Of a stretch of 32,381 bases of DNA, positions 9,966-17,911 are shown piece after piece (the stretch's first letter is position 1; each line of letters begins with the position of its first letter). Origin of the DNA: Candidatus Poribacteria bacterium (lineage in GTDB: Bacteria > Poribacteria > WGA-4E > WGA-3G); contig JAJECK010000071.1 in the NCBI GenBank assembly GCA_022822085.1, positions 1 to 32,381 on the forward strand, in the 5' to 3' direction. Under the pieces are notes generated by a model. It was given only the letters and a program-made list of their open reading frames with translations. It made no database searches and was not told where the DNA came from. Both the position numbers and the translations under genes were made by a program.

Positions 9966-10244
9966 AAATTAACTCGAGTTGCTACCTATAAGTTTTTAGA
10001 CCTGAAAACACCGTCTTTAATCAAAAATACTGATAATTAGCCAATATTTGTAGCGTGAACTCCCAGTTGGCACTCGGACGACACAAACTGAATGAAGTTT
10101 AAGTAAATATTTAGGTAATTTGGCGAGGTTAGGAAACCTCGCCAGCGGAGGAGCGAAACTTGCCTCGTACGGATAAAAAATTACCGAATTAATAAATTAA
10201 TCTTCATGAAGTTTGTGGTACAAGGTAGCAACTTGAGTTAAATT
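9966..10244. repeat. 279-bp segment bounded by 22-bp inverted repeats
   Basis: The arm at 9966-9987 (core AACTCGAGTTGCTACCT) and the arm at 10223-10244 (core AGGTAGCAACTTGAGTT) are inverted copies matching at about 20 of 22 positions. The right arm covers the cytochrome stop codon (10243-10245). The MITE-like copy at 10083-10217 lies inside, so this looks like an older element interrupted by a younger one. No coding potential is seen inside. Confidence 0.55.
10083..10217. repeat. MITE-like element, copy A
   Basis: Imperfect terminal inverted repeats of roughly 40 bp (10083-10123 and 10176-10217) flank a core. Their inner part reads TGAAG...GGTAATT on one side and AATTACC...CTTCA on the other. 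The core holds a 9-bp-stem hairpin with an AGGA loop at 10122-10143 (GGCGAGGTT/AACCTCGCC), then a GC-rich stretch AGCGGAGGAGCGAAAC and CCTCGTACGG. The same core and ends recur at 21681-21958 between ribosomal protein genes. It has no open reading frame, so any movement would need a transposase acting in trans. Confidence 0.75.
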
Positions 10245-11268
10245 AAGGAACTGTTTTACTTACTTCTGCCATTAGGACCCACTTTGTTTCGGGGGTTTCA
10301 GGGGTCAGTTGGTACCTTAATTGTCCAGTAAGAGTATCACCCTGTTTAACATCATAGACAAACGTACGTTTCTCATCAGGTTTAAGACGATTTTCCTCTT
10401 TTGCTGAGATCAATACTTGTTTCTTCTGATGTTGGGTGCCATCAGGTGAGAAGTGCATTACATCAAGGATGATAGTACGTAACGTTCCACCCGGCAATAA
10501 ATGTCCCGCTCTGTTTTGAAGAATCACGGTTACCTGCTTACCTTCAAACTCAATCTTGAGTGTTGCTGCACTCTTTAGTTGAGCAACACTACGGCTCCCT
10601 CGCCAAGTATGTTTCCTCCCTTTGATACTTTCATAACTTGCTATGCTTTGTATCCGCTTAACAACTGGCATGTGACAAGTTGCACAATTTTTCTTTTCAG
10701 TCGCATATCTGCTTTCAAGAAAACTTGATACCTGGTCGTGTTCGGGAACACTTTTTTGACCATGACATGTAGCACATAGTTTTGTTGGTGCCGTAAAGAT
10801 AGGATCGGTTACATTTACATGAAAATTTGTTTCAGCACTTGCTGGCGGTCCATGCATTGCACCGTCCTTATCCAGATGACATATTAGACATGAAACGCCT
10901 GAGTCCCGTTGTACGTTACGCAATTTCGGCATTTTCCCGATACCTGTCACAAGTATCGGTTCGGGGGCATGGCACGGGTCGCAGCTTTTTTCTCTATCAT
11001 CTACTTGCTCTGCAGCGGCTTGATAGATTTCATCCACCCATGCTTGTGCATGCATTGATTTTTCCCATTCTCGCCAAATCGCAGGATGACAACTCTTACA
11101 CTTGCCCTCTTCAAAGGAGCGAAACATGTCATGATACTTAGTGTCCTTGCTGCGTACATCAGATACAATAGATGCAAATAGTATGAAAACACATATCACT
11201 GCAGGACACAAAAAAATACTAATTTGAGAAAAAACTGTAAAACGGACCATCGTTCTTCTATATTTCAT
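10243..11268 (-). CDS. Five-haem cytochrome c (c554-like)
   Basis: This 341-residue exported protein has five CxxCH haem-attachment motifs: CKSCH (57-61), CDPCH (96-100), CLICH (127-131), CATCH (165-169) and CATCH (195-199). Residues 10-36 are a long hydrophobic segment acting as signal peptide or anchor, which places the haems in the periplasm. After the haem domain a ~110-residue beta-rich C-terminal domain begins at RAGHLLPGG, a motif seen in many bacterial multihaem cytochromes. It probably shuttles electrons, but the partner is unknown. The start overlaps the end of hemG by 11 bp, so the two are probably translationally coupled. An alternative start is Met7 (11250), which has AGAAG in front and lies just beyond the hemG stop. 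It is the last gene of the haem cluster, so haem supply and a haem consumer may be co-expressed. Confidence 0.88.
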   Translation of the reverse strand: MKYRRTMVRFTVFSQISIFLCPAVICVFILFASIVSDVRSKDTKYHDMFRSFEEGKCKSCHPAIWREWEKSMHAQAWVDEIYQAAAEQVDDREKSCDPCHAPEPILVTGIGKMPKLRNVQRDSGVSCLICHLDKDGAMHGPPASAETNFHVNVTDPIFTAPTKLCATCHGQKSVPEHDQVSSFLESRYATEKKNCATCHMPVVKRIQSIASYESIKGRKHTWRGSRSVAQLKSAATLKIEFEGKQVTVILQNRAGHLLPGGTLRTIILDVMHFSPDGTQHQKKQVLISAKEENRLKPDEKRTFVYDVKQGDTLTGQLRYQLTPETPETKWVLMAEVSKTVP

Positions 11269-12682
11269 TGAGTAACTTCACTGCTGCTTGTTGCCCGCTA
11301 TTAATACAATCAGGAATACCGATGCCGTAGTAAGCATTTCCGGCTAAAGCAAGTCCAGAAAAGTTCTCTACCAATTCATCTATTTCACTAACAAGTTTTT
11401 TGTGATCAACCATGTATTGTGCCATGGCTTGTGTATGTTGGCTGACGACTGAAAAAATAGGTTCTTTTTTAATACCGAGTAAATCCGATACCTCTTTAAG
11501 TACGGTAGTAAGCAATTCAGTTGAGTCGGGTCCTTCGTAAAATAAATTTGTGTTTTCACCGACAAAAGCGCGTAATAGCACATGATCCGTAGGTGCCCGG
11601 TTTTCAAATTTCACACTACTAAATGAACACCCCACTAAGTTCAATCCTTCCGTTATTGGCACAACAAAACCCATCCCATTGAGAGGGTGTATCACATCTT
11701 CACGCCGAAAAGCAAGATTTACAGTTACAGATGATGTGTATGGAATAGTAGAAAGTTTGTCAACAAGAGCGGCTGAAACTAAAGATATTAGAATTGCTGT
11801 TTGGTGTGCTGGTAACGCAATACAGAGTCCGTCTGTCTTCAACTCCTCGCCACCATCAAGACAAACACCCCAACCTTCTTCATCACCGATATGTTGAATA
11901 TTGGTTACAGTGTGTTTGAGACGAATACAATCACGTAGTTTTTCAGCAAGTGTCCCTATTAATGTCTGCATCCCTGCTGTAAAAGATTGAAACAAACTGT
12001 AACGTGGTCCACTTGTACCACGGCTTGTTTGTGCAGACTTCCGTTTTTGTGCCAAAAGTGCCTTGATGATACTCCCATGTTCACGTTCCATATCCAGAAA
12101 TCTTGGAAATGTAGCATTAAGACTTAAGTTTTCTGCATCAGAGGTATAGATACCGCCTATCATCGGTTGTGCCATCCGTTCAAACGCCTGTTTTCCAAGT
12201 CTACGTCTAACGAATGCTGCAACTGATTCATCATCTGGATCATTGCGACGTGGAATTAATAGATCGAGTGCAATACGAAATTTGCCCGACAAACTGAAGA
12301 TAGGGCTTTTTAAAAAAGGGCTAATAGCTCCCGGTGCCATCATGTAAAAACCTTCAGGGACTGGTAGCAACTTCCCTTTTCTGACAACAAAACTTCGTCT
12401 GACATGTGGGTTTGTACCGATCAGTTTATCTGCCAGACCAAGTTCTTCACATAAGGCTTTTGCCCACGGCTTTGATGTAATGAATGCATCGGGACCGTGT
12501 TCAATGATAAACCCATCTCGGTGTTCGGTTTGAATAACACCACCAACCCTATTTGATGCTTCAAGCAGAATAACCTCAAGTGGAATACCTCTTTTTTCTG
12601 CTTCCTGTCTTAAGTGATAAGCTGCTGTCAGACCAGTGATGCCGCCCCCTATAACAATTGCGCTTTTCTGTTCACGTGCCAT
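11258..12682 (-). CDS. hemG: Protoporphyrinogen/coproporphyrinogen oxidase (HemY type)
   Basis: This 474-residue flavoprotein has an FAD-binding GGGITG (12-17) at the N-terminus, a following E-rich strand and loop (LEASNRVGG, ~40-48), and a C-terminal FAD contact at GLALAGNAYYGIGIPDC. It is the oxygen-dependent HemY/PPOX family (called hemG or hemY in databases), which oxidises protoporphyrinogen IX to protoporphyrin IX; CgoX-type members oxidise coproporphyrinogen III instead. No signal peptide is present, so it is cytoplasmic or peripheral on the inner membrane. Start ATG 12682 has GAGGGG seven bases upstream. It lies 47 bp after hemH and overlaps the cytochrome gene. The order hemE-hemH-hemY resembles Gram-positive coproporphyrin-dependent operons, so the substrate is not settled by sequence alone. 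Confidence 0.92.
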   Translation of the reverse strand: MAREQKSAIVIGGGITGLTAAYHLRQEAEKRGIPLEVILLEASNRVGGVIQTEHRDGFIIEHGPDAFITSKPWAKALCEELGLADKLIGTNPHVRRSFVVRKGKLLPVPEGFYMMAPGAISPFLKSPIFSLSGKFRIALDLLIPRRNDPDDESVAAFVRRRLGKQAFERMAQPMIGGIYTSDAENLSLNATFPRFLDMEREHGSIIKALLAQKRKSAQTSRGTSGPRYSLFQSFTAGMQTLIGTLAEKLRDCIRLKHTVTNIQHIGDEEGWGVCLDGGEELKTDGLCIALPAHQTAILISLVSAALVDKLSTIPYTSSVTVNLAFRREDVIHPLNGMGFVVPITEGLNLVGCSFSSVKFENRAPTDHVLLRAFVGENTNLFYEGPDSTELLTTVLKEVSDLLGIKKEPIFSVVSQHTQAMAQYMVDHKKLVSEIDELVENFSGLALAGNAYYGIGIPDCINSGQQAAVKLLNEI

Positions 12683-12729
12683 TAGAAGCCCCTCAGAATC
12701 GACAACGAGTTAGCAGCTAACACATAATC

Positions 12730-13674
12730 CTACATCTCAGCTTTTTCACAAACAAATTCGGCGAGCATACTTATGAATTTGGGATGGTCACCCACTGTTC
12801 CTGCACGAATAAACTCTATTCCACCTGTATCCGCTATCTCTTTCGCTTCTATATCAAGGTCATATAACACTTCAACATGGTCACACAAGAACCCTATCGG
12901 AGAAGCAACGACAGTATCAACACCTTCTTTTTTCTTTGCTCTGAGCCAATCATTGATATCCGGTTGCGTCCACGGCACAGTGCTGGTTTCCACTTCACTT
13001 TGGTAGGCAAAATCAAACCTTGTTTTTCCGAGTTCATGTGCGACCGCTTCACCTGTTTTTTCAAACTGTTGGGAGTAAGGTGAACTATCAGCTGCGGCTT
13101 GAGGAATTGCGTGTGCAGTGAAAACCAGTTCTGCACGATCTAATTTGTCACCACAGGCAGATTTTATATTCTCAGCGATGGCACTAACATAGCCTTTGTG
13201 AGTATACCACGGTTCAAGATAATCAATAGTGAGTTTATCTCCTTCAACTGCATCAATACCCTTCTTGACTGCCAGTTGATACCATTCCCAGCTTACTTTA
13301 GATTGGTGAGGTGCCATAATTATTCCGAGGATTTTACGGTGTCCCTGATTAGCCATGTCAGCGATGACTTCCTTTAAATAGGGGGCCCAATGTCTAAATC
13401 CAGCAAAAACAGGCAGCGGTAAGTTCCTTTCCTTTAATGCGTTTTCTAATGCTTTGACTTGTTTAAAGGTCAATTCGTTGAATGGCGAAAATCCACCTAA
13501 TTGTACGTAATGGGATGAAATGTCTTTAACACGCTCTTTTTGAGATTCTGCTTCGCCGGCAATTCCTTCAACAAAGCAGTATGCCTCACCGGGGCAGTTT
13601 TTGGTATCATATTTTTTACAGCATCCAGGGGTTGGCCCGCCAAATGCTACGAGTAAAACGCTATCATATTTCAT
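12730..13674 (-). CDS. hemH: Ferrochelatase
   Basis: This 314-residue class II chelatase inserts Fe2+ into a porphyrin. Family landmarks are the N-terminal VLLVAFGGP, GGFSPFNELT (~60-69), GFRHWAPYLK, the metal-binding histidine in FTAHAIP, YQSEVETSTVPWTQP, and the acidic pair region PIGFLCDHVEVLYDLD. After the first strand it carries a short cysteine-rich stretch (C18, C19, C27, C33) where textbook ferrochelatases have an acidic EDV-type helix. The role of these cysteines (metal or Fe-S ligand, or disulphide) is unknown. ATG 13674 has AGGAG seven bases upstream, overlapping the stop of the MBL gene. Whether it acts on protoporphyrin IX or coproporphyrin III cannot be told here. Confidence 0.93.
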   Translation of the reverse strand: MKYDSVLLVAFGGPTPGCCKKYDTKNCPGEAYCFVEGIAGEAESQKERVKDISSHYVQLGGFSPFNELTFKQVKALENALKERNLPLPVFAGFRHWAPYLKEVIADMANQGHRKILGIIMAPHQSKVSWEWYQLAVKKGIDAVEGDKLTIDYLEPWYTHKGYVSAIAENIKSACGDKLDRAELVFTAHAIPQAAADSSPYSQQFEKTGEAVAHELGKTRFDFAYQSEVETSTVPWTQPDINDWLRAKKKEGVDTVVASPIGFLCDHVEVLYDLDIEAKEIADTGGIEFIRAGTVGDHPKFISMLAEFVCEKAEM

Positions 13675-13683
13675 TTTTGTCTC

Positions 13684-15141
13684 CTATGCCATATTAGCAA
13701 ATTGTGCGGGGATAAAACTCGGATCAACAGCAATTGCTTGTGCAAATGCTTCACGTGCGGGCGTTTCATCACCATTCGTGCGATGTGCGAGTCCAATGGA
13801 AAAGTAGGCTTGGGCGAGCTGTGTGCCTTGAATGCCGTTAACTAATGCCTTATAGATTGAGTCCATACCGGGTGTGGGATCGTCACCATTTCGGTAAGCT
13901 GAGAGGATATAGTTGGATCCGCGTAAAAGATGCGCTGGCGCGTAATCTGGGTTTAATTCAAGTGCAGTGTTGAGCGCATTTTTCGCCTCAAAGAAGAAAT
14001 CCCCTTTCTCAAGTACACTCGACACCGTCCGAGATGCCTGTATTAGCAGGTTAGCATATTCAGTCCATGTCTCTGGTAAAGTCGCAAATTTTTCCGTTGC
14101 GACTTTCAAAATAGCGATCGCTAATCCCAAATCATCACCTTCTGCCACCTCCTCAGCCGTTTCACGATATGCATCAAAATCTTGAAGTTCTTTTGTGGTT
14201 TGAGAAAACACATCCGCATCTGCTGATGGAATAGCAGACGGTTTGAAGTGCTGCCATCCCGGTTCCGGGTCGTCAATCAATCCACGATATACACGTAGGA
14301 TTGCATAACGAGGTGTGCCCCATACTTCAGCGATGTCGAGAATCCAATTCGGCATGTTAGCCTCCATATCAGAAAGCAATTCTGCTAAAGACATACCCTG
14401 CTCAACTCGATTTCGTACTTCTGAAAGAAAATAGGATTCTATTTTAATCAACAAGTCTATTTCTGCATCGTGTGCTAAAGGACCATGGCCGGGCAGCACA
14501 TGTTCTGGATCATAAGTACGCAGTTCCTGAATAGTGTTAATCCAATCATGGTTCGCCATAAGTCCTTCATTCATGACGGGTTGTCCAAAAATTGGAAAGC
14601 TACCGGTCATCACTGTATCCCCAGATACGATACATCCCTCTGCTGGTATTCTGATGGCAGTTGCGTCATCCGTTTCGGCTTTTCCCATGTGAACGAGATG
14701 TAAGGGTTGATTGCCCAAATCAAGTTCCATTTCGTGCGTAAATGTCTGTTGTGGTAAAAACGGTGGGTCTCCAAGTGTGAACCCGCGTGACCGTAAAAAA
14801 TCCTCTTGCCGTGGTGCCCGATTTACCATAAAATCTTTAGTCATCTCGCGGGCTACAACCGTTGCCCCTTCTTCACGAAATATTATATTTCCATTAGTAT
14901 GATCCCAATGATAGTGTGTATTTATCGCATACAGAATCGGTTTATCCGTTATGGAACGAATAGTTTTTAGCAACCGTCTACCCATCATTTGGTTTACCTG
15001 TGTGTCTACCACAGCAACCCCATTTTCTCCTATAATTATTGAAGAGTTGACGATATTGCGAAATAAATAGACTCGTTCTGTCACCTTAATTAGTTCTCCA
15101 TACTGTCGTGGAGCAAAAGGGTTTTCTTGAATGTTTCTCAT
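13684..15141 (-). CDS. MBL-fold metallohydrolase with C-terminal TPR-like region
   Basis: This 485-residue protein starts with a metallo-beta-lactamase domain (~15-230). The zinc motif THYHWDH gives H76, H78, D80 and H81; further ligands are probably in SGDTVM and PGHGPLAHD. The middle (~240-290, DIAEVWGTPRYAILRVYRGL then EPGW) resembles the alkyl-sulfatase dimerisation domain. The last ~170 residues (LNTALELNPDYAPAHLLRG, then REAFAQAIAVDPSFIPA) look like tetratricopeptide repeats. No signal peptide is seen. ATG 15141 is chosen because AGGA lies six bases ahead; a TTG at 15144 is also in frame. It sits between hemE (8 bp) and hemH (9 bp), clearly inside the haem operon. Its substrate is unknown; possible roles are thioester, sulfate-ester or nucleotide hydrolysis, or a scaffold in tetrapyrrole handling. 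Confidence 0.85.
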   Translation of the reverse strand: MRNIQENPFAPRQYGELIKVTERVYLFRNIVNSSIIIGENGVAVVDTQVNQMMGRRLLKTIRSITDKPILYAINTHYHWDHTNGNIIFREEGATVVAREMTKDFMVNRAPRQEDFLRSRGFTLGDPPFLPQQTFTHEMELDLGNQPLHLVHMGKAETDDATAIRIPAEGCIVSGDTVMTGSFPIFGQPVMNEGLMANHDWINTIQELRTYDPEHVLPGHGPLAHDAEIDLLIKIESYFLSEVRNRVEQGMSLAELLSDMEANMPNWILDIAEVWGTPRYAILRVYRGLIDDPEPGWQHFKPSAIPSADADVFSQTTKELQDFDAYRETAEEVAEGDDLGLAIAILKVATEKFATLPETWTEYANLLIQASRTVSSVLEKGDFFFEAKNALNTALELNPDYAPAHLLRGSNYILSAYRNGDDPTPGMDSIYKALVNGIQGTQLAQAYFSIGLAHRTNGDETPAREAFAQAIAVDPSFIPAQFANMA

Positions 15142-15149
15142 CAATTATC

Positions 15150-16229
15150 CTAAAATGTCTTTGCTACATGGACAAAATGTTTCACGTTCTCAAAAGGTGT
15201 GTCTCTATGAAGACCGTGGCTAAGGTTTAGTATATGTCCTGTCTTTCTTCCTTGTTCAATACAAGTTTGGACAGCTTGGGTGATGTCAGAAAAAGTTCCA
15301 TCTCGGAGGACATCGTTATCTACATTTCCCTGAAATGCGACTGAATCGTCTGTCTCGGATTTTGCTTTTTCAAGGTCAACACACTTCCCTATACTTAGGA
15401 CATCTGCTCCACTTTGGTACATTAAATTAACGTAAGGACACTCTTTAGCAAACAGTATTCCTGGTACATCTCTATTAATTCCCGAAAATATTCGTTGATG
15501 ATAAGGAAAAGCATAACGCTTATACAATTCCTCTGATAACACATCTGCGATGGATTCAAATAGTTGCACAACCTGAGCACCTTGACTGATCTGAAAATTC
15601 AGATAGTTGATTGTCATTTCAGTCAATTTGTCTAACAGTTTGTGCATAAGTTGCGGTGTCTGTTCCATCATATCAAAGACCGGGGTTGCTGCTTCCGAAA
15701 TACCTTCACCTTTTTTCATTGGACTCTCCCCTGCAATAAGGAAAAAGGCAAGTGTCAATGGTGCCCCCGCAAAACCGATGAGTGGCAATTCACCATTCAA
15801 CGTTTCTCGGAGCGTACGTATCACTTGTCCTGTGAACTCCAATTGTACGTATGGATTATCCAACGGAGTAAGGGACTCTATCTGTGATTGTGTTCGTATT
15901 GGTGGGTTTAACACAGGACCGGGGAGGAACCTAAACTGTGCCCCCATAGGTGCAAGCGGTGTAAGTATGTCCTTATAGACAATTATAGCGTCTACACCGA
16001 TCCGTTTAGGTAGTAGCGATATTTTTACTGCAGCTTCAACATCAGCGTCTGACATTGGGAAGGGACAAGTTCGGAACAAGCGTTCCAACGGAAGGTTAAG
16101 TTTTTCTCGAATTTCACGATAGAGAGGATCTGATCTACCCGCCTGCCGCATCATCCACACAGGCACGCGTTCTACCGGCAGACATCTCGCCGCGCGAAGA
16201 AGTAAGTCGTTTTTCAATTGTTGTGTCAC
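15150..16229 (-). CDS. hemE: Uroporphyrinogen decarboxylase
   Basis: This 359-residue cytoplasmic enzyme decarboxylates uroporphyrinogen III to coproporphyrinogen III. The signature PVWMMRQAGR (23-32) supplies the substrate-binding arginines. The catalytic aspartate is D87 in VYKDILTPL, and GFAGAPLTLA, the region around QGAQVVQLFES and LNLSHGLHRDTP near the end are family-typical. One oddity is that RSDPLYREI replaces the usual RYLPEYRE after the signature. The start is GTG (16229), only 4 bp after the stop of the Uma2-like gene and without a clear Shine-Dalgarno, so translation may depend on coupling to that gene. It is the first haem gene of the cluster. Confidence 0.94.
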   Translation of the reverse strand: MTQQLKNDLLLRAARCLPVERVPVWMMRQAGRSDPLYREIREKLNLPLERLFRTCPFPMSDADVEAAVKISLLPKRIGVDAIIVYKDILTPLAPMGAQFRFLPGPVLNPPIRTQSQIESLTPLDNPYVQLEFTGQVIRTLRETLNGELPLIGFAGAPLTLAFFLIAGESPMKKGEGISEAATPVFDMMEQTPQLMHKLLDKLTEMTINYLNFQISQGAQVVQLFESIADVLSEELYKRYAFPYHQRIFSGINRDVPGILFAKECPYVNLMYQSGADVLSIGKCVDLEKAKSETDDSVAFQGNVDNDVLRDGTFSDITQAVQTCIEQGRKTGHILNLSHGLHRDTPFENVKHFVHVAKTF

Positions 16230-16233
16230 TTTA

Positions 16234-16977
16234 TTACAGTGCTTTCAAGCGGGCAATTTCCTCTTGGAGTCGTGTAACTTCGGCTTCCGCTTCCTGTCTT
16301 GCCTCAATTTCTTGTTGAACACGTTTTTCTACTTGATGAACACGTTCCTCAGCTTGTTCGGCACGTTCTGTCGATGCCTCAGCAGATGTTTGCAGCCACT
16401 GTTTCGCAACCGGATCGAAAAGACCAAACCCATCATACAGTAAATGAAAATTCAGGTTCAGGACATCTGAGTGTATTCCGCCATCAACCGTTGAAGACAC
16501 TTGCAAATAAGTATCCTCGACAAGTCTAAATCCCATTAATGGCTCCGGTAAATAGCATCTATCAACATCATAGAGGAAATATTCAGGGATTCCCATGGAG
16601 GCATAGTGCGACATTTTCCCATCTAAGTCATCTTGATAGGTGCGTTCGATTGGGAACTCCATGACAAAGTCTGGTGCTTTCCCTTCTTCCCATACCTTAT
16701 ATGTCCGACGCTCCCCTTTCTCAATACCGAAAGCGACGAGAATATCGGGAGACGCTGCGGTTCGGAGAGGGCCTTCAATATCGTACATCATGATATTCCC
16801 AGAGAGATAGACATCGTCTCTTTGCTTAAAACGCCACTCAAGCACCTGACGCGTCCAAAATATCCACTTAAAGTGGATATCTGAATCAGCTATGGGTTTA
16901 CCATCCGATTCGGGATAGAGGTCTTCAGTTTCTGTCGGTGCGTAAGGTATTTTCTGTCCGTTTGGGTAGGTTTCCAT
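16234..16977 (-). CDS. Uma2-family (DUF820) nuclease-like protein with coiled-coil tail, copy 1
   Basis: This 247-residue protein has a PD-(D/E)XK-type fold at ~25-185. Candidate active-site residues are D78 (SPDILVAF), E107 (PDFVMEF) and K121 within DLDGKMSHYASMGIPEYFLYD, a stretch diagnostic of the Uma2/DUF820 family. The tail (~200-247) is a Glu/Ala/Arg/Gln-rich coiled coil. Uma2 proteins are common in cyanobacteria and some other phyla; their biological role is not established. ATG 16977 follows AGGAGG with five-base spacing. It is a tandem paralogue of the next gene upstream (roughly 80-85% identical by eye in the core) and ends 4 bp before hemE. Confidence 0.87.
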   Translation of the reverse strand: METYPNGQKIPYAPTETEDLYPESDGKPIADSDIHFKWIFWTRQVLEWRFKQRDDVYLSGNIMMYDIEGPLRTAASPDILVAFGIEKGERRTYKVWEEGKAPDFVMEFPIERTYQDDLDGKMSHYASMGIPEYFLYDVDRCYLPEPLMGFRLVEDTYLQVSSTVDGGIHSDVLNLNFHLLYDGFGLFDPVAKQWLQTSAEASTERAEQAEERVHQVEKRVQQEIEARQEAEAEVTRLQEEIARLKAL

Positions 16978-17023
16978 CTGCGCCTCCTGTCCGTAAAGTT
17001 AGAGTTAACGGAGCTCATCATGC

Positions 17024-17815
17024 CTATTGAACTAGTGCTTTCAAGCGGGCATTTTCCTCTCGGAGTCGTGCGGCTTCGGCTTCCGCTTGTTGGACACGGT
17101 CCTCAGCTTGTTCGGCACGGGCTGTCGCTGCCTCTCTTGCCTCAACTTCTTGTTGGGCACGGTCCTCAGCTTGTTGTCTTGCCTCAACTTCTTGTTGAAC
17201 ACGTTCGGTCGCTGCCTCAGCAGATGTTTGCAGCCATCGCTTCACAACCGGATCGAAAAGACCAAACCCATCATCAAGTAAATGAAAATTCAGGTTCAAT
17301 ACCTCTGAATGTAATCCTTCATCAACCGTTGAAGACACTGGCATATAAGTATCCTCAACAAGTCGAAATCCCATTAATGGAACCGGTAAATAGCGTCTAT
17401 CAACATCATAGAGGAAATATTCAGGAATTCCCATTGCGGCATAGTGCGACACTTTCCTATCTAAGTCATTTTGATAGGTGCGTTTGCTTGAGAACTCCAT
17501 CACAAAGTCTGGTGCTTTACCTTCTTCCCATACCTTATATGTCCGACGCTCCTTTTTCCCGATACCGAAAGCGACGAGAATATCGGGAGACACTGCGGTT
17601 CGGAGAGGCCCTTCAATATCGTACATCATGATATTCCCAGAGATATAGACATCGGGGTTTTGCTCAAAACGCCACTCAAGCACCTGACGCGTCCAAAGTA
17701 TCCACTTAATGTGGAGATCTGTATCAGCCATTGGTTTACCATCCGATTCGGGATAGAGGTCTGCAGTTTCTGTCGGTGCGTAAGGTATTTTCTGCACGTT
17801 TGGATAGGTTTCCAT
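17024..17815 (-). CDS. Uma2-family (DUF820) nuclease-like protein with coiled-coil tail, copy 2
   Basis: This 263-residue paralogue of the downstream gene has the same MET.PN.QKIPYAPTET start, the same candidate active-site D, E and K (PDILVAF, PDFVMEF, DLDRKVSHYAAMGIPEYF) and a longer coiled-coil tail (~200-263) built from QQEVEAR and AEDR-type heptads. The 16 extra residues all lie in that tail. Its leader with Shine-Dalgarno AAGGAGACGCAG is nearly the same as that of copy 1, so the duplication covered the 5' region too. Whether either copy is catalytically active cannot be judged from sequence. Confidence 0.87.
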   Translation of the reverse strand: METYPNVQKIPYAPTETADLYPESDGKPMADTDLHIKWILWTRQVLEWRFEQNPDVYISGNIMMYDIEGPLRTAVSPDILVAFGIGKKERRTYKVWEEGKAPDFVMEFSSKRTYQNDLDRKVSHYAAMGIPEYFLYDVDRRYLPVPLMGFRLVEDTYMPVSSTVDEGLHSEVLNLNFHLLDDGFGLFDPVVKRWLQTSAEAATERVQQEVEARQQAEDRAQQEVEAREAATARAEQAEDRVQQAEAEAARLREENARLKALVQ

Positions 17816-17911
17816 CTGCGTCTCCTTTCCGCAAAGTTAGAGTTAACGGAGCTCATCATGCCTATTGAACTTAGATATAGATCAATTTAGGTTCTGTTTT
17901 TACGATAGATT

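Larger units (their letters stand above)
16234..17873 (-). repeat. Tandem duplication of the Uma2-like gene with its leader (~838-bp unit)
   Basis: The ATGs at 16977 and 17815 are 838 bp apart. The bases upstream of each (16978-17034 and 17816-17872) are almost identical, both containing AAAGTTAGAGTTAACGGAGC and then CATCATGCCTATTGAACT. This shared leader shows that a unit of gene plus 5' flank was duplicated head to tail. The copies have since diverged, mainly in the coiled coil. Confidence 0.85.

Noticed and set aside
16978-17034. Common regulatory box TTAACGGAGCT between the Uma2 leaders and the dehydrogenase leader
   Set aside because: The 11-mer occurs in opposite orientation relative to the genes, so chance similarity is as likely as a shared operator.
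17020-17631. 203-residue plus-strand ORF
   Set aside because: It is antisense to the second Uma2-like gene, lies mostly over its coiled coil and active-site codons, and has no family features.
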